Shown: piece by piece, positions 17,400-26,505 of the stretch | How positions within the stretch are numbered: position 1 is the stretch's first letter | Layout: each line of letters starts with the position of its first letter | Source of the DNA: Arthrobacter sp. GMC3 | GTDB lineage: Bacteria; Actinomycetota; Actinomycetes; Actinomycetales; Micrococcaceae | Length of the DNA stretch: 64,000 nt | Reading direction: 5' to 3' | Assembly (NCBI RefSeq): GCF_002929305.1 | Contig: NZ_PJIO01000007.1 | Span: 1-64,000, forward strand | Translations under genes and position numbers: made by a program | Notes under the pieces: model-generated | Told to the model about the DNA's origin: nothing | Databases searched by the model: none | What the model saw: the letters and a program-made list of their open reading frames with translations, nothing else

Positions 17400-18630
17400 T
17401 GAGCTCTACGTCTGGACATGGCTACCAGGCCAGACAGACCCGGTGGTGGCTGGACGAGTGGAACAAATCGGGCCAATCGTTACCTTCATCTACGGGCTGA
17501 GATATCGAGCCCGGCCTGACGCCATCAGCCTGTTCACCCCGGAGCTACCGTTGCGGCCGGGCACTCAGGAGCCTGTAGACGGGCTAAGCATCGCTGGCGT
17601 CCTCAGGGACGGGAGCCCCGACAGGTGGGGTCGCGGTGTCGTCGAAAGGCGACGGGGTGCTGCACCCAACTCCCTCAAAGAAATCGACTACATGCTGAGC
17701 TCCAGCTCGAATCGATTCGGGGCGTTGGACTTCCAAGTTGATCGTGAAGAATACGTTCCACGGGATGAATCAGCGACGCTCGACGAGTTGCACAGGGCGG
17801 CCATAATCCTCGACGAAGGCGGGGAACTATCGGCAAGTCTGGACGCTGCCATGATGCATGGCACGAGCCTCGGAGGCGCACGACCGAAGGCAACACTTAC
17901 TGATGAAGATGGGAGCGAGTGGCTTGCAAAGTTCTCATCTTCAGACGATCGTGTCTTCTCAGTAGTGAACGCCGAAGGCGCGATGCTTGAACTCGCACGC
18001 AGGGCAGGCATGAACGTGCCCGAGAGCAAGGTTATTTCATCTCTCGGCAAGGAAGTCCTCCTTGTCAGACGATTCGACCGAGATGGAGCCGGCGGACGGC
18101 TCCACGTAGTTTCTGGCCTGACGATGGCTCAGACCGACGAGATGTACGCACGATATGTGTCGTACCCGCAGATTCTTGATGTGCTTCGCGTGTACGCGGA
18201 CGACCCGACTCGGCCGGGCCCTGAGCTGTTCCAGCGCATCGCAATGAACATCGCCATCAGCAACAATGACGACCACGCCCGGAACCACGCCGCGTTTTGG
18301 GATGGGAAGCATTTGGAGTTGACCCCTGCCTACGATCTTGCTCCGGGGCAAAGGTCTGGCGATACATTCGATCAGGCGATGTCATACGGGCGAGGTGACC
18401 GCGGCACTAAGGTCTCCAACTTCGCGGCATTGGTGAGTGAGTCCGAGACCTACGGACTCAACGCGGCAGAAGGCCGGGACATCATCGACCATCTAGTGTC
18501 GAGCATTCGCGACAACTGGGATGACGCTGCCGAAGTCGCGCGTCTGAGCGCCGCGGACAAGCAGAAACTTCAAGGAAAGCAGTTGCTGCCGAGAGCGGCG
18601 TTCTTCGATTACAAACCAGAACTGCTGTAG
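17386..18630 (+). CDS. hipA: HipA-family toxin kinase
   Basis: 414 residues from ATG 17386. The N-terminal subdomain (about 5-110) and the kinase core show the HipA motifs: SLGGARPKA (161-169), LAKF (180-183), the catalytic loop NNDDHARN (293-300) and YDLAP (316-320), all intact. E. coli HipA phosphorylates glutamyl-tRNA synthetase and halts translation, and related enzymes target other tRNA synthetases or confer phage-linked dormancy; the target here is unknown. It is cargo of the transposon with its own repressor. Confidence 0.9.
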   Translation: MTISDELYVWTWLPGQTDPVVAGRVEQIGPIVTFIYGLRYRARPDAISLFTPELPLRPGTQEPVDGLSIAGVLRDGSPDRWGRGVVERRRGAAPNSLKEIDYMLSSSSNRFGALDFQVDREEYVPRDESATLDELHRAAIILDEGGELSASLDAAMMHGTSLGGARPKATLTDEDGSEWLAKFSSSDDRVFSVVNAEGAMLELARRAGMNVPESKVISSLGKEVLLVRRFDRDGAGGRLHVVSGLTMAQTDEMYARYVSYPQILDVLRVYADDPTRPGPELFQRIAMNIAISNNDDHARNHAAFWDGKHLELTPAYDLAPGQRSGDTFDQAMSYGRGDRGTKVSNFAALVSESETYGLNAAEGRDIIDHLVSSIRDNWDDAAEVARLSAADKQKLQGKQLLPRAAFFDYKPELL

Positions 18631-18978
18631 AGGGGTTCGGATTCAGAGGACCTCCCAACCATGTGGGCTTGCCAACAAACGCCTCAGCAGTTGCACTCAA
18701 ACCACGATCCTATCCCTCGCCTCAAAAAGTCGAAGTGGTGCGAGGACTCCCTCAGCCGCACTCAGGAGCTTGACCCACATCAAGTGAATGAGCGCCGTCC
18801 GAGCAAGATTTCGATCAGACTGGGCTCTGGCCCGGGATCTAGTAGATCAGCGACAGTTTGGCCGTCTCTGGCGGCACCCAAGCTCAAAGTTGCCATGGCC
18901 AAATCGACTAGGTCCAGTAATGCAGGCTGAAGCCGAGACATGGTTGACCCAGGACTTTCCTGTGACTTCCTTCCAAAT
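18631..18978. other. Non-coding gap between convergent hipA and the HEPN-motif gene
   Basis: About 350 bases between two convergent genes. Open frames are short, lack ribosome binding sites and match nothing recognised. No strong terminator hairpin was found by eye. It may hold decayed sequence. Confidence 0.4.
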
Positions 18979-19818
18979 TCAGTTTGGAGACGGGATCACC
19001 AAGTACCTTGAGTCTCCGGGCTTCTTACTACTCAACCGGGGATTCACGGCGATTCCATGCATCAATGACCACAGTGCTTGCGTGGTCTGTTCATCAGGGC
19101 CGGGCCAGCAGAAAGTATGGAACGTTTTGGCCAGCTGGTTCGTATGACTTCTGAGAATTTGCAGGACTCTCCAAGTCTGAACTGGCGTGAAGTTCAACCG
19201 CGTGCCCATGTACGGCGTCCAATCGTCGTGGTAAAGGCCCAATTCGATTTCTTCCTCCGATGGCGAGATATCGAGTCCGAGATCTGACATGTGGGACTCA
19301 AGCTGTGCAATGCCAGCAGGCGTACGCATGTCTTCAAGGTGTGAGAGCTTGTCGCGGATCCACTTGATGTTGGAAATATTTCTAGGAAGTACTTCGATGC
19401 TCAAGTAGTCCTTGTAGAAGCGAGCGCAGTCATTGAAGTTCCATGAGTTGTCAGTATTGAAGTCAACAAGTCCAGAATGGTATCGCCGGAGGATGTGCTG
19501 CGCCGAAGCTTCAAGAAAGACTTCGAAGAGTTTGAAGGCTTCCTTGATCGTGACGGCCGCCATCTGTTGCCAATATTGATCCCAGAAGATTCCGACATCG
19601 TCCATAAAAGCCGAATATCCTTCATCACCATAGGCCTCTTCTGGGTTGATGCGATCAAGGACCTTTTCAGCCTCAATTTTTCGCTCCTCGAACCATGGAG
19701 CCATTCCCCTAGCCGTGGCCAGAAGAAATGCTCTTAGTTCCTGTTCAGCCATGTTCCAGTTGACGTATTCAACTTCGGCTGAATGGTGATGGACTTCGAC
19801 TGTCTGTGGGATGGGCAT
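18979..19818 (-). CDS. Unknown protein with a HEPN-like RX4H motif
   Basis: 279 residues with no membrane helix. The central part (about 80-165) is helical and contains IKWIRDKLSHLED, in which Arg155-x4-His160 fits the RX4-6H signature of HEPN ribonucleases. Upstream lies FLEASAQHILRRYHSG and downstream an acidic SPSEEEIELG stretch. HEPN proteins are common toxins and defence effectors. The family call rests on this motif and helical context only. It is the last gene of the leftward cargo cluster, 174 bases after the preceding gene. Confidence 0.5.
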   Translation of the reverse strand: MPIPQTVEVHHHSAEVEYVNWNMAEQELRAFLLATARGMAPWFEERKIEAEKVLDRINPEEAYGDEGYSAFMDDVGIFWDQYWQQMAAVTIKEAFKLFEVFLEASAQHILRRYHSGLVDFNTDNSWNFNDCARFYKDYLSIEVLPRNISNIKWIRDKLSHLEDMRTPAGIAQLESHMSDLGLDISPSEEEIELGLYHDDWTPYMGTRLNFTPVQTWRVLQILRSHTNQLAKTFHTFCWPGPDEQTTQALWSLMHGIAVNPRLSSKKPGDSRYLVIPSPN

Positions 19819-19992
19819 TTCTATCCATTCGTCGCCATTGAGGCCAAATTGGGAGGGCTATCGTTACTGAGTCAGTTTTATACGCACCATGAAGGCGGGC
19901 CCCGTAGGTCGGGGGACTGTACTGGTAATGCTCGATAGTTTCAGTAAATTGCAATGGCGTCGAAGATGATTGCGGGTCCTTTGATCCATGAT

Positions 19993-20715
19993 CTAGTCCT
20001 TATTGCCTTCGGAAACACGGCGCCGGAGAGTGGCGATGTAATCTGACTGGATCAAACTACGGCTTCGAGGTCGCTTGCCGGCGTTGATGTCGTTGACGTA
20101 CTGGGCCAAGCGTTTGGGGTTTTCTCTCGACCAGCCATGAGCGATCGCCCATCCTTGCATTGCCTGCCCATTCATAGGGACGCCTGCATCGTGTAGCGCG
20201 AGCAGAACTCCTACCACTTGGTCCTTTTCAAAACCGCCAGCGATGGTGTTGTTGTGGTTGATCGTCAGGGTAAGACTTTGCAGTGCTTCGACCAGGACAG
20301 GGTCAAGGGTTACGGTATGACGCTCCCAAGTAGATCCGTCTCCGAGGATGTCTGGATTCATGGCCGTGACCCAGGGCCTGATTTGGTTTTCATTCCAAGT
20401 GATTACGCACATTGCACGAAGGTGCCGGTTTGAAGCCATCTTTGCGATATCGTCCATATCGGGCCACGCCATGAGAACAGGGCCCGGGTTGCTCACAAAA
20501 CCACCTTGTCTGGAGGTCACGTGCTCGACATTGCTGTAGCGGTTAACTAGGCGTTCCAGTTTCTCGCAATTGCCAAGGTTCGATTTGAGACTTGTCCACA
20601 CGGTCAACGTGTCACTATCCTGCATGTGCTCAAGGCACCATTCGATAGCCGCTTCAACTCCCGCGTCATCATAACTTGCGACCGCCGTCGGATAATCTAC
20701 CTCACGATTGAACAT
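19993..20715 (-). CDS. Conserved-looking hypothetical protein in transposon cargo
   Basis: 240 residues from the ATG preceded by GTGGGGA; a GTG at 20739 would add eight. The first half looks alpha/beta (DTLTVWTSLKSNLGNCEKL, VLMAWPDMDDIAKM, AMCVITWNENQIRPWVTAMNP), suggesting a Rossmann-like fold. The C-terminal part has a helical segment resembling a small DNA-binding domain (GQAMQGWAIAHGWSRENPKRL) and a basic tail. I do not recognise the family. It lies 170 bases downstream of the 126-residue gene and may be on the same transcript. Confidence 0.6.
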   Translation of the reverse strand: MFNREVDYPTAVASYDDAGVEAAIEWCLEHMQDSDTLTVWTSLKSNLGNCEKLERLVNRYSNVEHVTSRQGGFVSNPGPVLMAWPDMDDIAKMASNRHLRAMCVITWNENQIRPWVTAMNPDILGDGSTWERHTVTLDPVLVEALQSLTLTINHNNTIAGGFEKDQVVGVLLALHDAGVPMNGQAMQGWAIAHGWSRENPKRLAQYVNDINAGKRPRSRSLIQSDYIATLRRRVSEGNKD

Positions 20716-20885
20716 GCTTCCCCACTCTCTAGCATCCACTTTTCAACTCTTACAGTTTCTTCAAAGAAGCTTCCTGCACCTGGGCCAATGGCGAGGGGAC
20801 TCGTACCAGGTACTGAAGTCCAATCTCAGCCGGCAACTGCGGTGATAGAGCCGCTCTCAATCCAACGCTGCTAACGCATCCCCAT

Positions 20886-21266
20886 TCATCCATCCGAATC
20901 ATTAGTATTGCGAAATTTCATACGTCCTTTGGGTGTTGCGAGTTCGTATTCGTGGATCATCTGCCAGGCGCGGACAAGAACCTTAGCCCTGTCTACCTCC
21001 GTGATGGCAAACAAGATAAACGTTTGCCGTCGTCCCGTTCTCGGGATCGTCCAAATCATTTCTGCGTAGCTAGTTTTAGCCCGTGGTCTGGGGAGATGTA
21101 CGCGCACCCTCGCCTTGCACCGAGTTCCATCTGATAGTTCGATATAACGCTGACGTTCGGAACCTGCCGCCCGATTCTGGGCTTCCTGGTGAATTCTCCG
21201 CTCGTTGGGATAAACCGCGCGCAAATTTTCAGGAGGGGTAGGCGTGGCACTCACTTCTTCAGGCAA
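20886..21266 (-). CDS. Hypothetical 126-residue protein following the XRE-ImmA/IrrE gene
   Basis: Begins at a TTG (or a GTG at 21254) four bases after the XRE-ImmA/IrrE stop, so the two are probably co-translated. It is rich in Arg in the first half and has a compact alpha/beta second half (AEMIWTIPRTGRRQTFILFAI, VLVRAWQMIHEYEL). No catalytic motif is visible and no family is recognised. The tight linkage suggests it works with, or is regulated by, the metalloprotease. Confidence 0.55.
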   Translation of the reverse strand: MPEEVSATPTPPENLRAVYPNERRIHQEAQNRAAGSERQRYIELSDGTRCKARVRVHLPRPRAKTSYAEMIWTIPRTGRRQTFILFAITEVDRAKVLVRAWQMIHEYELATPKGRMKFRNTNDSDG

Positions 21267-21270
21267 GCTT

Positions 21271-22419
21271 CTAAACGACGGAGAGTCGTTGAGGCATCTT
21301 TAGTTCAGCAACCGGGTGGGTCGAGAACGGCCAGCGAGCCGCCTGTGTGAATTCGATCAACTCCGAGGTGTGAACATTTACAAACTGGGAAATCGCTTCT
21401 GGGTACCACTGATTGTCTCTCAACAAAGCGATAAGATCTCCTAGCGCACGGGGCTGGACCGGGAATGATGACGGCGCAGAAGAAACTAGTGACTTGAAGG
21501 ATCCGTTGAGTGCTCGGAACCAGATAGTTGAAGTTTCGGCGGACAGATCGCCGTGAATTCTCGCGCTTGTAATAAATGCTTTGGGGTGCAGGCCCCAGCG
21601 TCGTTGCAGCGGTAGCAGTCCGCGTACGTCCCCTGCTCTAAGTGCGAGCACGTCATCGCGGATCAATCCGTAGGGCGCCAGCAGCTCACTAGCGAATTGG
21701 TCTGCTCTGGTTTCAAGTTCCTTGGGCGACAACTGGGGCGACTTTGCATCCATCACTAGATGTCCTAATTCATGGGCCAATGTAAAGCGTTGGGTGTCCG
21801 CGTGAAGCCTTGTATTCAGCAGTATGACAGGCGCTGTGTCCGGGCCTGAAGAAGCAGTGAGGCCTGATACCTTGTCCACGTCAATTGGACTGGGGGTAAT
21901 GAAGATCCCAAGCGCTTCCATCCGTCCCGCCAGGTCAGTGACAGCCCCCTCGATAGACCAGAATTCCCGCAGCTTCCATGCTGCACCAGGTGCGCCGGAG
22001 TCAAGAACGCCAACATTGAATTCAGGAACGGAAGGAGCCTTTTCCTGCTGCGTCAAGGTGAGGAGCCTATCGATGACGTGTGCGCGAACGGTGGCTTCAG
22101 ATTGAAGCCGTTCTTCAACCTTTCGAGGAATGTTATATTTGCGAAAGACCAGCCCCTCGGTAGAAACAGGAGCAAGAACCTCAGTTAAAAGGACCGCCGG
22201 AACGTTGAGCACCGCGGCACACTGCGACAGAAGCTCCCCACTGAGCGACAGCCGCCCAGACTCAATCTTGGAAGCCCACGGAGTTTGCTTTCCGACCTGC
22301 TCAGCCAAGTACCCAAGAGTGAATCCCCGCCTGGTGCGGAGCGTTCGGATGGTGTCGGGAACAGCACGAAGATACGGATCTCCGACGGTCGGGTACAGGG
22401 AATGAACAGTCGCAGGCAT
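21271..22419 (-). CDS. XRE helix-turn-helix protein with ImmA/IrrE metallopeptidase domain
   Basis: 382 residues. An N-terminal helix-turn-helix (about 22-75, TLGYLAEQVGKQTPWASKIE) is followed by a linker and an ImmA/IrrE (DUF955) zinc peptidase domain with HELGH (216-220) and the third-ligand segment ETRADQFASELLAP (about 236-249). ImmA of ICEBs1 and IrrE cleave a repressor to release gene expression after damage. Such fused proteins often sit in mobile elements and toxin-antitoxin or defence loci. It is the recognisable core of the leftward cargo cluster, 125 bases after the upstream gene. Confidence 0.85.
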   Translation of the reverse strand: MPATVHSLYPTVGDPYLRAVPDTIRTLRTRRGFTLGYLAEQVGKQTPWASKIESGRLSLSGELLSQCAAVLNVPAVLLTEVLAPVSTEGLVFRKYNIPRKVEERLQSEATVRAHVIDRLLTLTQQEKAPSVPEFNVGVLDSGAPGAAWKLREFWSIEGAVTDLAGRMEALGIFITPSPIDVDKVSGLTASSGPDTAPVILLNTRLHADTQRFTLAHELGHLVMDAKSPQLSPKELETRADQFASELLAPYGLIRDDVLALRAGDVRGLLPLQRRWGLHPKAFITSARIHGDLSAETSTIWFRALNGSFKSLVSSAPSSFPVQPRALGDLIALLRDNQWYPEAISQFVNVHTSELIEFTQAARWPFSTHPVAELKMPQRLSVV

Positions 22420-22544
22420 GTTCCAACTTTACATCGTTTGGGTGGTTCAGGAATCACCCATTGGAAACTTTTTGGTCCACTGACGAGGCCTTTATGCCGG
22501 CAAACTACAGGTCAGGGCGAGACACTTGGGCAGTTGCAGGGCAA

Positions 22545-23291
22545 TCAGTCGTCGGTGCCTGTTTCTTCGATTTGAGTCGAGCGCTGGTCACCGAACTGAC
22601 CCGATGCCGAGATTGGCGGTTGGCCGATACTGACTTCAGAGTTGAACCGTCGCCCAATCCCAACATCTGCCGGGAGTGACTTAACTGCGTTGGCTCCCAA
22701 GTCTTGAACAGTAGCGATGATTTCAACCCAAGCTTCCCTAGCTTCCAACCACTCATCGGCCCGCTTCTGGGCTTGGTCAGCATCAACGGTGAAACTGAAA
22801 TGAGGGGTCTCTTTGCCATTGGGGGCAAAAACTTCAAGGCCCGAAATTTCGGCCTCATCGTTCATCACCGCTGTCATGCACACGTTTACTGATTCACTTT
22901 CAGGGGAAACCTCTGAACGAGGGAAGAGTTCGAGCTGCATGCAGGCCTGCATTTCAAAGCTCGCCCGTCTCGGTGAACGATTCGGTTCATGATGCCGCTC
23001 GATCTTTACATGAACATTGCCCTGTTTCAGTTCAGGCCAACCACCTTCGTAGTGTTCGCCGACAATCACGTCCAGATCGTCGCGAGTTTCAACCCAGTCA
23101 CGCACGGCTTCCTGCCACAAAGCAGCGACAAAAGTTCCGCTGATCTTCATTGAGTGACGACGATATTGTTCGGCCGAAAGGGCTGGGAGTATGCCGCTAC
23201 GGACGGCCTGATCCGCTGCTATGCCCAGGGCTGCTACACCCAGAGCGAGCTCTCTGAAAGCTGGATCATTTGAGACAGATATCAAGTTCAT
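22545..23291 (-). CDS. Hypothetical protein upstream of the XRE-ImmA/IrrE gene
   Basis: 248 residues from ATG 23291, whose first bases overlap the stop of the small upstream frame as ATGA; an upstream ATG at 23345 is possible. An N-terminal helical part (about 8-60) is followed by a likely beta-rich middle (VHVKIERHHE, ASFEMQACMQLELFP, VNVCMTAVMNDEAEISGLEVF) and a helical stretch. There is no recognised motif, signal peptide or membrane helix. Shape and linkage suggest a partner or sensor of the downstream protease, which is inference only. Confidence 0.6.
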   Translation of the reverse strand: MNLISVSNDPAFRELALGVAALGIAADQAVRSGILPALSAEQYRRHSMKISGTFVAALWQEAVRDWVETRDDLDVIVGEHYEGGWPELKQGNVHVKIERHHEPNRSPRRASFEMQACMQLELFPRSEVSPESESVNVCMTAVMNDEAEISGLEVFAPNGKETPHFSFTVDADQAQKRADEWLEAREAWVEIIATVQDLGANAVKSLPADVGIGRRFNSEVSIGQPPISASGQFGDQRSTQIEETGTDD

Positions 23292-23536
23292 CGAGGTACT
23301 TTCTTGGTCGACATATGTTTCCCTAAATCTTTCCAAAGGGGGCATACAACTGTCTTTGCGTAGTCTGAAAATTCTTGTCTCTTTTCATAGCCCATCGCGA
23401 TAGCTAAAAGTTCGTAGGTCAGTGCTGCCCTACGACAGCAAGAGAGCCGCGTTGCAAGCAGCAGCTGAAGCCGCGCTGAGCCTGTGCCGTAGTTGCCACA
23501 GTGGGCAGCCACAGCGCTAGTCTCACAACCTTCCAT
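23288..23536 (-). CDS. Small hypothetical protein, first frame of the cargo cluster
   Basis: 82 residues with a helical segment (about 22-60, RLQLLLATRLSCCRRAALTY) and a basic end. Support is its ATGA overlap with the next gene, which suggests translational coupling. Against it, no good ribosome binding site precedes the ATG and codon use is not strongly biased. It could also be a remnant of a longer gene cut near the tniQ side. Confidence 0.35.
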   Translation of the reverse strand: MEGCETSAVAAHCGNYGTGSARLQLLLATRLSCCRRAALTYELLAIAMGYEKRQEFSDYAKTVVCPLWKDLGKHMSTKKVPR

Positions 23537-23732
23537 CTTGTGAAATTTGTGCGCCGGGAAACTGGCCCCACCCTCCCCGGTATTGGAGCCAATTTGACCA
23601 TGGGAGAACCCGTCAAGTTACAAACAAGCCCAACCCGTCGCTTTATCTCGAATTCTTGATAATCATGGATAGAAAGTGATACATGGTGGCTGGTGGTCCA
23701 CGGCCGAAGCTTCACACGTGGCCATCACGACC

Positions 23733-25466
23733 TTATTGATCGACGGTGGGAATGTGTGGGTGCCAGGTGACGGGTTCGGCGATGCCATGGGCCCGGAGTA
23801 TGTCTTTGGCGAGGATATTGAAGTGGTGGTGGACGGTTCGTCGGTAGTCCTGGTCGGTCCGCCACATCTGGGTTTCTATGGTGCTTACGGTCAGTCGGCT
23901 GTAAAGTGCCGGGACGAACCTTATGTCGCCGCCGGTATACATAGCCCAGAAACGGTATGTCAGGGCGGGCAGGTCAGCGCTGGTGCCCAGGGCGTCGAGC
24001 CAGTACTGGGTGATGGTTTCCAACAGTTGTTCAGGGTTGGCTAGTTCTTTGCGGCGGCGGCCGTAGTCAATGACCTCGGGGTCGGTGGTGTCGAGGGATT
24101 CCAGGAAGGGTTTGAGTCGGTGGATCTGGCGGCTGATTTCACCGACGAGGTTGTTCTTCCTGGTGTGTCCACTGAGTAGGTGGTGGTCCTTGTACTGGAT
24201 CCCGAGCCGGGCGGCTGCTTTGGCCCAATCGCAGCGGTGGATGGCCCTGACCAGGGCGACGGAGATGGCTATTTTGGCCGGGCTATCGTGCTTGCTGGCC
24301 GGGCCGGCCAACGCGCTGGTCCAGATCACGGCAGGGAGGTAGCGTTCGTGGAAGTCGATGCGCGGGAGCATTGCTTCCCGGTTCCACACCTCCCACGGAC
24401 CACCCTGTGTGTCCTGGCCGCCGCCCTTGAAGATGGTGTGGCCGGAGACTGGGGCCCGGTCGTTATCGAGTTGGAGCCAACCTCCCAGAAGCGTGGGTAC
24501 GGTCAGGCTGATGCGTGTCTTCCTGTTGGTGGCAGCCAGTTCTATTTGTGCCTCTCGTTGGGTGGCCGCCAGAAGAATCCTTGATGCCTCCATCACCGCT
24601 CGAGGTGTTTGTGGGGTCGCACGATAACCTGATTTGTGTGCGGTGAGGCCGTTTCCGTGGGTGATCAGCCCCAGGAAGAGGGCGCAGGCGTCGCGTGGTG
24701 TGACGACGGTGCCGCACACCGGGATCCCCTGGGCCCCGACCAGGGCAGCATCAAGAACCTCTTTCAGGTGAGCCTGAGCGAAGAGCCTCTCCTGGGTTGC
24801 GTCGGCAGTGGGTTCTGCCCGTCGTAGGTCGAAGCCGCAAAGCCTGGTCTTGGCAGCGTCGTCCTCGGGGGTGGGTGCGTTGGTTTTGCTGCATTGCCAT
24901 CCTGGTCCGTTGGCCCAAAGCCAGTCTGTGCCGTGGAACGGGCGGCATTGGCAGCGCGGGCACAGCTTTTCCAGGCGAACGCCGTGCTCGGGGCAGTAGG
25001 TGTAGAGCGGGTTGAGCCAGTCGGTAAGCCACCGGCCATCGTACTTGCGCAAGCACAGTGGGCAGTAGGAACTGCCGGCAAGGCCGGTGATGATCGTTTT
25101 GGTCGTTTCCGCGCTGAATCGTTGCAGGGCCGGTAGTTGCCATGTAGCGGCCATCCGTTCCAAGTCCCCCACCCGGCACCCACTCAACAACGACACCTTG
25201 GCGGCGAAGTGATGGGCAGCATTGTGAATGGTCCGGTAGTTCTGGCGTCGGATCGGCAGCCCCAACAGGTGAACCATGGTCTTGGTATCGACCCGGTAGA
25301 TTCGTCCCATCGCCCGCAACCAGCTCGGCAACGTTTCCCCTGGCACCGGCCTGGGTCGCATCGGCCACACGGATTCACCTGCCGAATCCGCCAGGGTCGC
25401 AGACTGATCCAGCAAGGTCAGTGATGGTCCGTCGTTAGAGGAGGGCGTAAGCATTGCTGGCGGCAC
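23733..25466 (-). CDS. tniQ: TniQ-family target-selection protein
   Basis: About 577 residues. The TniQ domain is N-terminal, with RPVPGETLPSWLRAMGRIY and two zinc-binding pairs, CPLC then CPEHG with CPRC (about 135-175). In Tn7-like systems TniQ/TnsD binds the target site and recruits the TnsC ATPase. The start overlaps the end of tniB by about 30 bases; the GTG at 25466 and an ATG at 25454 are both possible and neither has a clear ribosome binding site. The long C-terminal part (400 residues) is larger than in short TniQ and may read DNA. Confidence 0.88.
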   Translation of the reverse strand: MPPAMLTPSSNDGPSLTLLDQSATLADSAGESVWPMRPRPVPGETLPSWLRAMGRIYRVDTKTMVHLLGLPIRRQNYRTIHNAAHHFAAKVSLLSGCRVGDLERMAATWQLPALQRFSAETTKTIITGLAGSSYCPLCLRKYDGRWLTDWLNPLYTYCPEHGVRLEKLCPRCQCRPFHGTDWLWANGPGWQCSKTNAPTPEDDAAKTRLCGFDLRRAEPTADATQERLFAQAHLKEVLDAALVGAQGIPVCGTVVTPRDACALFLGLITHGNGLTAHKSGYRATPQTPRAVMEASRILLAATQREAQIELAATNRKTRISLTVPTLLGGWLQLDNDRAPVSGHTIFKGGGQDTQGGPWEVWNREAMLPRIDFHERYLPAVIWTSALAGPASKHDSPAKIAISVALVRAIHRCDWAKAAARLGIQYKDHHLLSGHTRKNNLVGEISRQIHRLKPFLESLDTTDPEVIDYGRRRKELANPEQLLETITQYWLDALGTSADLPALTYRFWAMYTGGDIRFVPALYSRLTVSTIETQMWRTDQDYRRTVHHHFNILAKDILRAHGIAEPVTWHPHIPTVDQ

Positions 25467-26505
25467 TATCTGTCACGGCCATAGACAGGATCTTCGCCGA
25501 AATGGTTTCCTCACCCGTGGCGATGGCCAGATGCGCACACCGCTCCACCAGCGAGGCGAGGGAGGCGATATGGCCCTGGGTGCGTTCAAAGATCAGAGAA
25601 GCATGATCAACAAGCATCCCATCCCTGGGCGAGGCCAAAACCAGGCTTCCCTCCAATAACTGCAGCAGGGCCGTCCACGCCTGGGCACCCGCACTGGTCT
25701 TCAACGTGAAGGGTTGGATCGGGCACACCGTGGTGCGCCGTGCCGTCTGGGTCAAGGCAGCGGACTCGCCATAGAGTCCCTCGCTGAAGAAGCTCTTCTC
25801 CGCCAACCCCACCCCGGTGTAGATGAAAGTGACCGGCAGTTCGTTGGCCAACCACTTCAGGTGGTTGCTGATCTCCGTCCCGGAACGGTGATTGAAATCC
25901 ACAAAATGCAGATCATCAACAATGATCACGGCCGTTTCACAACTCACCACCATCTCCACCGCCAACGACGCCAACTTCGAAGCCGTCACCCTGTTCAAGG
26001 CCGGATGGCCGTAAAACTCAACGATGCGAGAATTCAGCGCCTTCAACGTGGTGTTGGCCGTCAAGGACACAAAGACCACCGGGATCCGCTGATTCCCACC
26101 AGCCGTTCTCGCCCCGTACCGGCGGATCTGGGCCCGATGGAAGTCCTTCCCGTAGCTGGCAGCGATCGTTGTCTTGCCCAGCCCGGGCGGTGAATCAATC
26201 GCAACCCCACCCTTGAGCCGGTCCCCATCACGCCGGTTCGACGCCATCACCTGATCTATCAAGGAAAACGCGTGTTCGAGCTGCTGGGTCCTCACCGTGG
26301 GGATATTGGAATTCCACACCATCCGGCACTCGTTGTAGTCCTCCAACGCCTCAGCATCCAAAGCCTTCAGCGCCGGCATAGCCAACCTGGCAAGCGGGTC
26401 ACGTTTCTGGGCCTCAACAAAAGCAAACCAACCAGCCTTGCTGCCCAACCGATACGGGTGGGACCCATTGCGCTGCAACCACTGAATCCACTGGTTCTCG
26501 CTCAT
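25435..26505 (-). CDS. tniB: TniB/TnsC-like AAA+ transposition ATPase
   Basis: 356 residues of the TniB/TnsC family. Walker A is SPPGLGKTT (105-113) and Walker B VIIVDDLHF (about 193-201); a sensor-type TFIYTGVG follows. It forms ATP-dependent filaments on target DNA and couples TniQ to the transposase. Its ATG overlaps the tniA stop by four bases and its end overlaps tniQ, so the four genes form a tightly coupled operon. All nucleotide-binding residues appear intact. Confidence 0.92.
   Translation of the reverse strand: MSENQWIQWLQRNGSHPYRLGSKAGWFAFVEAQKRDPLARLAMPALKALDAEALEDYNECRMVWNSNIPTVRTQQLEHAFSLIDQVMASNRRDGDRLKGGVAIDSPPGLGKTTIAASYGKDFHRAQIRRYGARTAGGNQRIPVVFVSLTANTTLKALNSRIVEFYGHPALNRVTASKLASLAVEMVVSCETAVIIVDDLHFVDFNHRSGTEISNHLKWLANELPVTFIYTGVGLAEKSFFSEGLYGESAALTQTARRTTVCPIQPFTLKTSAGAQAWTALLQLLEGSLVLASPRDGMLVDHASLIFERTQGHIASLASLVERCAHLAIATGEETISAKILSMAVTDSAASNAYALL

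Noticed and set aside
20601..20615. GTGTCACTATCC as an alternative transposon left end
   Set aside because: It lies inside an intact coding sequence that is probably cargo, without further repeats.
23655..23680. GAAAGTGATACA near tniQ as an internal transposon end
   Set aside because: It has the same orientation as the right end, not the inverted one, and differs at a key base.
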